From Flavobacterium sp. UBA7665 (lineage in GTDB: Bacteria; Bacteroidota; Bacteroidia; Flavobacteriales; Flavobacteriaceae): a DNA stretch of 64,000 nt. Of this stretch, positions 19,087-27,126 are shown piece by piece. The stretch is taken from NCBI GenBank assembly GCA_002483285.1, contig DLHP01000043.1:62001-126000 (forward strand), in the 5' to 3' direction. A program made the position numbers and the translations under genes. Position 1 is the stretch's first letter, and each line of letters begins with the position of its first letter. The notes under the pieces were generated by a model that ran no database searches, was not told the DNA's origin, and saw nothing but the letters and a program-made list of their open reading frames with translations.

Positions 19087-20544
19087 CTAGCTCATCCAGT
19101 TTACGCCTGCTTCGGCATTCCACTTGATGGTTGATTTTTTAAGTTTCGTCCAGAATTCAATCGAGCTTTTCCCGGTGATGTCACCAACTCCAAATTTGCT
19201 TTCATTCCAGCCGCCAAAGCTAAAAGGCTCGCGCGGAACCGGAACGCCCACGTTGACACCAATCATCCCAGCACTTGCCTTATCGATGATGTAACGCGCC
19301 ATACCGCCGTTTTGGGTAAAGACGCTCGCGGCGTTTCCGTATGGATTTGCGTTTTCGATGGCGAGGGCTTCGTCTACGGTTTTGGTGCGCATGATGGAGA
19401 TTACGGGACCAAATATTTCTTCGCGCGCCACACTCATTTGGGGCGTGACATAATCGATGACCGTTGGGCCAACGTAAGTGCCGTTCTCTTTTCCTGCGAC
19501 TTTGGTGTTTCGGCCGTCGACGAGGATTTTGGCGCCGTCACTTTCGGCTTCGGTGATGTATCGTTCAATCCGTTCCTGAGATTCCTTATTGATTACGGCT
19601 CCGAGATTCACGCCCGGAATAATCTTTCTCGCTTCGTCGCAGATTTTGGCAACAATCGGGTCGACATTGCCTACGCCAATCATCGCAGAAGCTGCCATAC
19701 AGCGCTGTCCTGCGCAACCCGACATGGACGCTGCGACGTTTTGCGCGGTCATTTCGGGGATTGCATCGGGCAAGACCATCAAGTGGTTTTTGGCACCTCC
19801 GAGAGACAAACATCTTTTATAGTTAGACGTGGCGCGTTGGTAAACAATCTTTGCGACTTTGGTCGAGCCGACAAATGAAACCGCTTCGATATCGGGATGG
19901 TCGCAAATGGCATTGACAATCTCGACATCGCCGTGGACGACGTTGAATACGCCATCGGGCAAACCGGCTTCCTTTAAGATTTCGGCTAGACGTCCGCAGC
20001 TCAAAGGCACTTTTTCGGAGGGTTTGATGATCATGCAATTTCCCAAAGCAATGGCATTTGGAATCGTCCAATTGGGTACCATCGATGGGAAGTTAAACGG
20101 AACAATTGAGGCGACCACACCAAGCGGCACGTGCTCTGTTCTACATTCTACGCCTTTGCTCACTTCGAGCAATTCGCCGGTAATTAATTGTGGTAATGAT
20201 GTGGCAAATTCGGTGAGTTCGATGCATTTTTCAATTTCGGCTACCGATTCACCGTAGGTTTTTCCGTTTTCTTCGCTGCACAATTCTGCGAGTTCTTTGA
20301 GGTTTTTCTCGAGCAGGTATTTGTAGCGGAAAAACACCTGTACGCGCTCCTTAATCGGGGTTTTGCTCCAAGCGGGAAACGCAGCCTGGGCCGCCTTGAC
20401 GGCATCGTCTAAATCTTTAGCCGATGACATTGGGACAGTAGAAAGGTGATTGCCGTCTAAAGGCGAAATCACGTCCATGGTTTTTGACGTGGAAGCGCTA
20501 ACGAACTTCCCGTCAATATAATTTTGAATTGCGGAGTACTTCAT
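19087..20544 (-). CDS. mmsA: CoA-acylating methylmalonate/malonate-semialdehyde dehydrogenase
   Basis: A 485-residue aldehyde dehydrogenase of the CoA-acylating MMSDH type, which converts methylmalonate semialdehyde to propionyl-CoA or malonate semialdehyde to acetyl-CoA with loss of CO2. The catalytic Cys lies in SGCAGQRCMAAS (about residue 280) and VASIVPFNFPSMVPNW is the typical cofactor-site stretch. It is the promoter-proximal gene of the minus-strand pyrimidine locus and supplies its last step. Valine or myo-inositol catabolism is the other usual setting, but no genes of those routes are here. Confidence 0.9.
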   Translation of the reverse strand: MKYSAIQNYIDGKFVSASTSKTMDVISPLDGNHLSTVPMSSAKDLDDAVKAAQAAFPAWSKTPIKERVQVFFRYKYLLEKNLKELAELCSEENGKTYGESVAEIEKCIELTEFATSLPQLITGELLEVSKGVECRTEHVPLGVVASIVPFNFPSMVPNWTIPNAIALGNCMIIKPSEKVPLSCGRLAEILKEAGLPDGVFNVVHGDVEIVNAICDHPDIEAVSFVGSTKVAKIVYQRATSNYKRCLSLGGAKNHLMVLPDAIPEMTAQNVAASMSGCAGQRCMAASAMIGVGNVDPIVAKICDEARKIIPGVNLGAVINKESQERIERYITEAESDGAKILVDGRNTKVAGKENGTYVGPTVIDYVTPQMSVAREEIFGPVISIMRTKTVDEALAIENANPYGNAASVFTQNGGMARYIIDKASAGMIGVNVGVPVPREPFSFGGWNESKFGVGDITGKSSIEFWTKLKKSTIKWNAEAGVNWMS

Positions 20545-20750
20545 TTTTTGGGTCTGATTGTTTTAAAATTTTAATAAAAATAGAAACAATTTCTAAATAA
20601 ACAACTTTTAAATTTAAGTTATCCTCAAATATCGAATGAATCTGTTTGAGAATTCTCAGTTTAAAATGACTTGTGTACGAATTTTCTAAAAGTGAGAAGC
20701 GAGAAGCACTTCGCCTAATAACCTTAACACGGTTCTATTGAAAAAGCAGG

Positions 20751-20758
20751 TATCTTTG
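20751..20758 (+). promoter_or_regulatory. -7 promoter box for the CotH-kinase gene
   Basis: TATCTTTG fits TAnnTTTG exactly and ends 17 bases before the ATG at 20776. The intergenic region 20545-20750 is AT-rich and must also hold the divergent mmsA promoter, which I could not place. Confidence 0.55.
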
Positions 20759-20775
20759 CCGCTTACGCCTTTGCT

Positions 20776-22191
20776 ATGAAAAAACTGCTGTTGCTTTTTC
20801 CTTTATTATTTGTGTTGGGTTGCGCGGATGTTGCCCTTGAGAATGACGCGTTAACCCAATCAGGAAAGCCCGCGCCGCAAGACGCAGAATCCGCAGTTTT
20901 TGACTTGGGCAAAGTACCGGTCATCACGCTAGAATTCTCTGTAGCCGAATGGAACAAGCTGCTGACCAATTACGACCTCAACCCAAAAAACGAAAAGAAA
21001 GTGCTTTCTCGTTTTACGTATGCGGTTTCAGGAAGAACAACTGTGCTGGATAGCATCGGGCTCAAACTCAAAGGCAACACGAGCCGAAGGCGTCCCGAAG
21101 GTGATACAGGCCAGTTGCATGACGGCTTCAACCCCGATTGGCACCACTTTCATATGTCGCTCGATTTCTCGAAATACCGCGATGCCCAACGATTTAAAGG
21201 GTTGAATAAAATCGTTCTCAAATGGTTTAAGGACGATCCGACTTATGCGCGTGAAATCTATTGTTACGATCTCTTTAGGCGATTTGGTTGCTGGCAGGCA
21301 CCACGCGCTTCGTATTGCCGGGTCAATATCCGCGTAGGCGATGAGACGCCTGCTTACTACGGTGTTTATGTGTTGCTTGAAAGTGTCGACGAAGATTATA
21401 TTAGAAACCGCGCGGTTTCGTGGACTCCGGCGATTGGTTATTTGTGGAAGGGCGGTTATGCCGATTCCTTCAACGCCAATTTCGTCCAGACCGAAAGCAT
21501 GGGTGTAGAACAGGTAGAACTCAACCCGGCACTGTCGCAATATTACGCCTACGACTTAAAGACGCGTGAAGATGAAGTCGCTGCTGCCAAGGTCGAGCTT
21601 ACCCAATTCATCACCGATCTCAACACCAAAACAGGAGCCGATTTTCAGAATTGGATTTCGCAAAAAATGGATATCCCGTTGTTCCTTAAAACCTACGCCG
21701 TCAATGTGATGGTGGGCATGTGGGACGACTATTGGGTCAACGCAAACAATTTCTATTTCTATATGGCACCCAACGGAAAGGCATACTTTATTCCTTACGA
21801 TTACGACAACACGTTGGGCACTTCGCAGCTGATGAACAATTCGGGAACGCAGAATCCGCTCAATTGGGGAAGCACCAATTCAAGGCCACTGGTCAACAAG
21901 ATATTGGCCATTCCGGCTTATCGGACGATGTACCAGAATTACATCACCCAATTGGCATTCCTGGGCAACGATTATTTCACGGTGAACAAAAGTATGGCGC
22001 GCATCCAAGGATGGCACAATATGATTGGCGGATTTGTATCGAATGACACCGGAGAAGACATGGTGATTGCCGACCAACCGGCATACTGGGGCAACCAACC
22101 CAATTATCGCTTGCTCAGTGGCAACAGCCAAGGTGGCGCGAATGGCCCTGCGAATTTCTTTACGAGCAAGGTGCTTTCGATTCCGTGGTAG
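20776..22191 (+). CDS. CotH-kinase family lipoprotein
   Basis: A 471-residue protein with a lipoprotein signal (LLLLFPLLFVLGC, modified Cys about residue 16). CotH-family features follow: GLKLKGNTSRRRPEG near residue 100, IVLKWFKDDPTYAREI, VYVLLESVDEDYIRNR, GYLWKGGYADSF and the metal-binding FIPYDYDNTLGTS (about residue 340). CotH proteins are protein-kinase-fold enzymes, first known from spore-coat phosphorylation; in Bacteroidetes they are exported and their substrates are unknown. It is flanked by convergent crtZ and divergent mmsA, so it appears to be a single-gene unit. Confidence 0.83.
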   Translation: MKKLLLLFPLLFVLGCADVALENDALTQSGKPAPQDAESAVFDLGKVPVITLEFSVAEWNKLLTNYDLNPKNEKKVLSRFTYAVSGRTTVLDSIGLKLKGNTSRRRPEGDTGQLHDGFNPDWHHFHMSLDFSKYRDAQRFKGLNKIVLKWFKDDPTYAREIYCYDLFRRFGCWQAPRASYCRVNIRVGDETPAYYGVYVLLESVDEDYIRNRAVSWTPAIGYLWKGGYADSFNANFVQTESMGVEQVELNPALSQYYAYDLKTREDEVAAAKVELTQFITDLNTKTGADFQNWISQKMDIPLFLKTYAVNVMVGMWDDYWVNANNFYFYMAPNGKAYFIPYDYDNTLGTSQLMNNSGTQNPLNWGSTNSRPLVNKILAIPAYRTMYQNYITQLAFLGNDYFTVNKSMARIQGWHNMIGGFVSNDTGEDMVIADQPAYWGNQPNYRLLSGNSQGGANGPANFFTSKVLSIPW

Positions 22192-22194
22192 GCG

Positions 22195-22650
22195 TCATTT
22201 GCTTTTCCTGAAGTATTTGAGCGGTACGAACAACATCCCAAAACACTCCCCATCTTCCTTACCGGTATGCTTGTGGTGCATCTTATGCGCCCGGCGCACT
22301 GCCATGGCGTAACGGTTGTTGGCATTCCTGAAGATTTTAAATCGTTGGTGGATGAAAATGTCATGGACGAAAAAATAAGTCCAACCATAGCAGAAAATGC
22401 CGATGCCTATTGCGAGGCCGGCTTGCAAAATGTCGTATCGCCAAAGCAAAAAGAAACCAATGCTGTAAGACGCATACATGACAAAGAAAAGGTCGTTGCG
22501 TTCAAACCACGAATCGTGGTCTTTTTTATGGTGGTCTTTGTGCCAGGACCATAAAAATCCGTGCATGATGTATTTGTGACTGAGCCAGGCTACCGATTCC
22601 ATAATCATGAAAGTGACAATGCCAATGCAGATTTGTATCCAGAGTGCCAT
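22195..22650 (-). CDS. crtZ: Beta-carotene hydroxylase CrtZ
   Basis: A 151-residue membrane di-iron hydroxylase of the fatty-acid-hydroxylase superfamily that adds the 3 and 3' hydroxyls of beta-carotene to give zeaxanthin. The histidine clusters are HKYIMHG, WHKDHHKKDHDSWFERND, HDIFIHQRF and RRAHKMHHKHTG. Several hydrophobic helices lie between them. It begins 1 base after the crtB stop, so it is the last gene of the crtI-crtB-crtZ operon. Confidence 0.92.
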   Translation of the reverse strand: MALWIQICIGIVTFMIMESVAWLSHKYIMHGFLWSWHKDHHKKDHDSWFERNDLFFVMYASYSIGFFLLWRYDILQAGLAIGIGIFCYGWTYFFVHDIFIHQRFKIFRNANNRYAMAVRRAHKMHHKHTGKEDGECFGMLFVPLKYFRKSK

Positions 22651-22651
22651 T

Positions 22652-23491
22652 TTAAATCAGGTTGAGTTTGTAATCGACGTAACATTTGGCAAACAGCCCC
22701 AGTTTTTGGTAATTCGGAACCCGAACGCGGGTGTTGAGGATGTCTTTTGATGGCGTCTTCTTGAGCTTAAACAATAGTTTTCGGTAGTACACATAAGCGA
22801 TGTACACGCCGAGTTTGGCTTCCATCGGCAACTGCAAGATGCCTAAAAAACCTTCGCGAAGGTCGGCTTCAATTTCGTTGATGATGTCTTGCTTGGAATG
22901 TTCGTCGAGTTTGGCCAGGTCGGTATTGGGAAAATAACTGCGGTTGAGTTGTTCGTAATCCATCTTGAGATCGCGCAGGAAATTCACCTTCTGAAAGGCA
23001 GAGCCCAGTCGCATCGCCGAATGTTTGAGGATTTCAAACCGATCCGCATCGCCACCTACAAAAACCCTAAGACACATGAGCCCGACGACATCGGCCGAAC
23101 CGTAAATGTACTGCCGGTATTCCTCCACCGATTGGTAATCGCCTTTGCTCAGGTCGGCCTCCATACTATTCATAAACGAGGTGATGAATTCATACGGGAT
23201 GTCGTATTTTTTTACCGTAATCTGGAACGCGTTCAATATGGGATTGGTACTGATACCGTGATCGAGTGTGTGCTTTAGGTCGTCCCAAAACCGATAAAAC
23301 AAATCCTTTTTATCGTAATCATGGAAACTGTCTACGATTTCATCCGCAAGACGCACAAAACCGTAAATGTTATAGATGTCCTGACGGATGGACGGTGCCA
23401 GCAATTTCACCGCCGAAGCAAACGAAGTGCTGTACTTGCGGGTAACCTGTTTGCTGGTCAAAAACGAGATCTGGTCAAAATTAGCTTTCAT
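22652..23491 (-). CDS. crtB: Phytoene synthase CrtB
   Basis: Joins two geranylgeranyl diphosphates into phytoene. A 279-residue trans-isoprenyl-diphosphate synthase with the first Asp-rich motif in YGFVRLADEIVDS (about residue 50) and the second region in GSAFQKVNFLRDLKMDYEQL. Its start overlaps the crtI stop by 4 bases (ATGA), which suggests translational coupling. No GGPP synthase gene is in the window; it must be elsewhere. Confidence 0.94.
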   Translation of the reverse strand: MKANFDQISFLTSKQVTRKYSTSFASAVKLLAPSIRQDIYNIYGFVRLADEIVDSFHDYDKKDLFYRFWDDLKHTLDHGISTNPILNAFQITVKKYDIPYEFITSFMNSMEADLSKGDYQSVEEYRQYIYGSADVVGLMCLRVFVGGDADRFEILKHSAMRLGSAFQKVNFLRDLKMDYEQLNRSYFPNTDLAKLDEHSKQDIINEIEADLREGFLGILQLPMEAKLGVYIAYVYYRKLLFKLKKTPSKDILNTRVRVPNYQKLGLFAKCYVDYKLNLI

Positions 23492-24954
23492 GGGCGCGAA
23501 TATTTACGGATGAGTGCAGCCGAGAGTTTTCCCGAAATCAATGCTGGCGGAACTCCCGGTCCGGGAACGGTGAGCTGGCCTGTAAAATACAAATTGCGGA
23601 CTTTACGGCTTCTTAATTTGGGCCGTAAGAATGCGGTCTGGAACAAGGTGTTTGCCATGCCGTAAGCGTTGCCCTTGTACGAATTGTAATCGTTGGTAAA
23701 ATCGTTGACGCAGAAACTCTCCTTGAATATCATGTTGTTGCGCAGCGATTGTTGGGTAACTTCCTCGAGGCGATGCATGATCTTCTCAAAATATTGATCA
23801 CGCAAAAACTGGGTGTCTTTCAAGCCCGGAGCTAAAGGTATGAGTAAAATGGCAGCTTCACAACCTTGTGGCGCACAACTTGCGTCAGTGCGCGATGGGA
23901 AGCTTGCGTAAAACAACGGCGATTCGGGCCATTTGGGAAGGTCATAGATGTCTTTGGCGTGTTGCTCAAAATCGGCATCGAAAAACAAGGTGTGGTGTTC
24001 TACGTTGGCTATCTTTTTGTCGAAGCCGAGGTAAAACAACAACGACGACGGAGCGAAAACACGGCTCCTCCAATAACTATCAGAGTAAGCGCGGTATTTT
24101 TTTTCAAGGATTTGCTCGGTATGGTGGTAATCGGCGCCGCTGAGTACCAACGTTGCCTTGCGAAATTGTCCGTTGACGAGCAGCCCGCTGACTTTACCGT
24201 CCTCGCAGCATATCTGGTCTACCGCGGCATTGGTTTCAAACACCACCCCGAGTTCTAACGCGAGTTTTTCAATCGCTTCTACCACCGTGTACATGCCTTT
24301 TTGCGGATACCACGTCCCCAAACCAAAATCGGCGTGGTTCATAAAACTGTAAAACGACGGCGTGTTCGACGGCTTTGCGCCAAGGAACAACACCGGAAAT
24401 TCCAATAATTGTATGAGCTTGCGGTTGTTGAATTTTTTGCGAATGTCGCCTCGGATAGAGGTCAGGAAACGTTTCAACCGAACTGCTGTTTTAACCGACA
24501 CCAATTCGAGGAATGATTCCCCGGGTTTGTACACCATGTCGCCAATCGCAATATCGTAATTGTTTTTGGCCGTCGCCATAAAGCGGTCGAGTTGTTTGCC
24601 ACTTCCGGCTTCTATGGATTCAAACGTGGCTCTGATTTCGGGCAGGTTGTCGGCCACCGAAACTACATCATCTTTTCCAAAATACACGTTGTAAGCAGGT
24701 GAGAGCTTTTGCAACTCATAATAATCGGAAGTTTTTTTGTTGAAATCGGCAAAGAACCGGTCAAAGACATCGGGCATCCAATACCAGGTAGGCCCCATAT
24801 CAAAAGTAAATCCGTCTTTGGTGAGTTGGCGGGCGCGGCCACCCAAGGTTGCATTTTTCTCGAGTACGGTCACTGCATACCCGTCTTTGGCCAGATAACA
24901 GGCTGCCGAAAGCGAGGAAAATCCAGAACCGATAATGTAAATTTCTTTTTTCAT
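23488..24954 (-). CDS. crtI: Phytoene desaturase CrtI
   Basis: An FAD-dependent desaturase that turns phytoene into lycopene in four steps. 488 residues, with the dinucleotide motif IYIIGSGFSSLSAACYLA at the N-terminus, GGRARQLTKDGFTFDMGPTWYW soon after (abridged), and the C-terminal carotenoid-desaturase signature NLYFTGQLTVPGPGVPPALI. It is first in the crtI-crtB-crtZ operon. The 53-base space to the regulator gene holds two operator-like boxes. Confidence 0.95.
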   Translation of the reverse strand: MKKEIYIIGSGFSSLSAACYLAKDGYAVTVLEKNATLGGRARQLTKDGFTFDMGPTWYWMPDVFDRFFADFNKKTSDYYELQKLSPAYNVYFGKDDVVSVADNLPEIRATFESIEAGSGKQLDRFMATAKNNYDIAIGDMVYKPGESFLELVSVKTAVRLKRFLTSIRGDIRKKFNNRKLIQLLEFPVLFLGAKPSNTPSFYSFMNHADFGLGTWYPQKGMYTVVEAIEKLALELGVVFETNAAVDQICCEDGKVSGLLVNGQFRKATLVLSGADYHHTEQILEKKYRAYSDSYWRSRVFAPSSLLFYLGFDKKIANVEHHTLFFDADFEQHAKDIYDLPKWPESPLFYASFPSRTDASCAPQGCEAAILLIPLAPGLKDTQFLRDQYFEKIMHRLEEVTQQSLRNNMIFKESFCVNDFTNDYNSYKGNAYGMANTLFQTAFLRPKLRSRKVRNLYFTGQLTVPGPGVPPALISGKLSAALIRKYSRP

Positions 24955-24989
24955 TTGTTTAACAAATGTAGTGAAAAGTTAAACAAAAA
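24955..24989 (-). promoter_or_regulatory. crtI promoter region with paired TTGTTTAAC-type boxes
   Basis: TTGTTTAACAA at 24955-24965 abuts the crtI start codon and AAGTTAAACAAAA covers 24977-24989. On the minus strand TACATTTG fits the -7 consensus between them. Both boxes recur exactly at the FAS1-lipoprotein promoter (30366-30376 and about 30347-30359), so they may be operators of the neighbouring MerR/B12 regulator. Confidence 0.55.
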
Positions 24990-25007
24990 TACCGCTTTAA
25001 AGAAATT

Positions 25008-25904
25008 TTATAATTCGTTAACCAACTCGGTTATCGTCTCAAAAGTACGCATGGCCGGGTTGGGTGGGTTTTTAATCAAAGAAGCCATTTTTCCGAGCAC
25101 CCAGAATTCTGAGTCGGCGCCCATCACTTCCTGATTAAACTGTTCCATAAAACCAGACAGGTTTTCGGCCTTGGGCTCTACCGTAAAATAACTCACGTAA
25201 ACGATATTGCTGAAAAGTCGCTTGACATCGCGCAAGCTTTGCATCGGGACGCTTTCGCCGAGGTAAATACTCTTGTAACCATTGAGCATGATTTCATAGT
25301 GCAGGTACATCAGCCCAATGTCATGCAGCTCGTTGTACGGAAGGAACAACACAAAAACCTTGTCCTCACGCTTGTGCCCAAGCACCTGTACTTTTTCTAT
25401 GCTCGTGAGGATTTTTTGTCGGATCAGGTAACTGATGAAATGCTCGTGCGCCGGCGTAATCGTGTCGGTTTGCCAAAGCATCCCAATCTCCACCATGAGT
25501 GGGATAAACACCTGGTGGAACACTTCGCTAAAGGACTTTTCTGTAAGCAAGGCATTGTAAGTGTTGATGAAAAGTGTTTGGTCAAAATTCATCATGGCCA
25601 TCTTGAATCCGTTCACCGCATGGTGCTTGGCGCTTTTCTCGGATATGATCTGCCGCAGCAACAAACCGAGTTTTTCTTCACTCATCTTGCTGATCTGCGA
25701 AATCTTATACCCGTGCTGGTGCAGCAGCGTAATGTTGAGCAATTTCTGCAGGTTGGCCGAATCGTAGTAACGGATGTTAGACTCGGTGCGCATCGGGCTC
25801 AACACCGCATAACGCTTTTCCCACATGCGTATCGTGTGGGATTTGATGCCCGAAAGGTTTTCGAGGTCCTTGATGCTAAAATTGGATAGTATACCGCTGT
25901 TCAT
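25008..25904 (-). CDS. CarH-type MerR regulator with B12-binding domain
   Basis: A 298-residue regulator. A MerR winged helix (FSIKDLENLSGIKSHTIRMW, RYYDS; about 8-50) is followed by a four-helix B12-cap and a cobalamin-binding domain. Two diagnostic features are intact: W144-x9-E154-H155 (W through AHEH), which in CarH packs around adenosylcobalamin, and E192-x-H194-x-x-G197 (ELHDIG), whose His is the lower cobalt ligand. CarH-type proteins repress carotenoid genes in the dark and release DNA when light breaks the Co-C bond. ATG 25904 is chosen over an upstream TTG. Transcribed toward crtI, so likely cotranscribed or autoregulated. Confidence 0.88.
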   Translation of the reverse strand: MNSGILSNFSIKDLENLSGIKSHTIRMWEKRYAVLSPMRTESNIRYYDSANLQKLLNITLLHQHGYKISQISKMSEEKLGLLLRQIISEKSAKHHAVNGFKMAMMNFDQTLFINTYNALLTEKSFSEVFHQVFIPLMVEIGMLWQTDTITPAHEHFISYLIRQKILTSIEKVQVLGHKREDKVFVLFLPYNELHDIGLMYLHYEIMLNGYKSIYLGESVPMQSLRDVKRLFSNIVYVSYFTVEPKAENLSGFMEQFNQEVMGADSEFWVLGKMASLIKNPPNPAMRTFETITELVNEL

Positions 25905-25968
25905 CGTTTTCGAGATAATTTTAAACAAACATAATAAATATTACAATGCGTCTTGCTATTTTTGTGCA
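25905..25968. promoter_or_regulatory. Divergent promoter region between the CarH-type regulator and crtY
   Basis: On the plus strand TATTTTTG (25957-25964) fits TAnnTTTG and ends only 4 bases before the crtY ATG, so crtY mRNA may be leaderless or nearly so. On the minus strand TATGTTTG (25925-25932) fits the regulator's -7 box and overlaps a TTAAACAA box (25921-25928), consistent with autoregulation. Confidence 0.5.
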
Positions 25969-27120
25969 ATGGATCAACCGGTTTACGATTATATCTTTAG
26001 CGGATTTGGGCTCGCCGCCTATTTGTCACTCGATGCCATGCTCGAGAACGGCTGCCTCGAAGGCAAACAAATCCTGATTATCGATAGCCCCGAAACCACG
26101 GTCGAAAAAACCTGGAGCTATTGGGAACGCGGCAAAGGCCGATACGATGCGCTACTTTTGGCTTCCTGGAAAAAAGGCTGGTTTGTATCGCCCAACCAAC
26201 AAACAGAGTGCCTGCAACCTGAACTCATTTACAAAAGCATTTCGTCTGTCGCATTGCGAAATTACCTGGTTGAGAAAATCGGCAAGCAAGACAACATTTC
26301 AATCACTTTTGAAAACGTGGTCGATTTCTCGGATGACCGAAACCACATCAACCTCACCACCGACCGTAATCGATACCATTCTAAAAAACTCTTCAACAGC
26401 ATCCCAAAAGCCAACCTTAATTTTGGCAACACGCCGGTATTGCTGCAACATTTCGTGGGTTGGGTGATTGAATCGCCACAACTGCCTTTCGTCCAGGACG
26501 AGATGCTACTCATGGATTTTACCGTACCACAGCAAAATGCCACGCGATTTATGTACGTGCTCCCGTTTTCACAGACGCAGGCATTGTTCGAATACACGCT
26601 ATTCTCGCCCAACCTCATCGACAAACACGAATACGAGCAGGAAATCCGAGCGTACCTTTCCCGTAAAAACATCACCGATTACACCATACAAAAAACAGAA
26701 AGCGGCGTCATTCCCATGACCGTTTATCCGTTCTGGAAAGCCAATACCAAAAACATCCTCCACATCGGTACCGCGGGCGGCTGGACCAAACCCGGAACCG
26801 GCTACACCTTTTTAAATGCCGTGCCACTCGCCGCAAAACTGGCCCGTGACCTCAAAAACCATAACACCGATTTCACGCACTTTTTCAAAACCAACCGTTT
26901 CCTTTGGTACGACCGTTTGCTCATCGACGTGCTTTACCGCGACAACGCCATCGGGCAAAAACTGTTTACACAACTCTTCACCAAAGCCAATCCGGCGAAC
27001 GTCTTGCGGTTCCTGCAACAGCAAACCAATGTTTGGCAAGAACTCCCTATTTTACTGGCCTGCCCTACACTTCCATTCCTGAAAGCAGCGGTGCGTTCGC
27101 TTCGGCCTTATAAAAAATAA
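25969..27120 (+). CDS. crtY: Lycopene beta-cyclase CrtY
   Basis: A 383-residue flavoprotein that forms the two beta rings of beta-carotene. The N-terminus YDYIFSGFGLAAYLSLDAML is the lycopene-cyclase version of the FAD-binding loop; ETTVEKTWSYWERG, ESGVIPMTVYPFW and GTAGGWTKPGTGYTFLNA are further family signatures. ATG 25969 is chosen because it starts exactly at the conserved N-terminus; the open frame upstream runs through the regulator's promoter. It is divergent from the regulator and completes the route phytoene, lycopene, beta-carotene, zeaxanthin in this locus. Confidence 0.93.
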   Translation: MDQPVYDYIFSGFGLAAYLSLDAMLENGCLEGKQILIIDSPETTVEKTWSYWERGKGRYDALLLASWKKGWFVSPNQQTECLQPELIYKSISSVALRNYLVEKIGKQDNISITFENVVDFSDDRNHINLTTDRNRYHSKKLFNSIPKANLNFGNTPVLLQHFVGWVIESPQLPFVQDEMLLMDFTVPQQNATRFMYVLPFSQTQALFEYTLFSPNLIDKHEYEQEIRAYLSRKNITDYTIQKTESGVIPMTVYPFWKANTKNILHIGTAGGWTKPGTGYTFLNAVPLAAKLARDLKNHNTDFTHFFKTNRFLWYDRLLIDVLYRDNAIGQKLFTQLFTKANPANVLRFLQQQTNVWQELPILLACPTLPFLKAAVRSLRPYKK

Positions 27121-27126
27121 CTGGCG

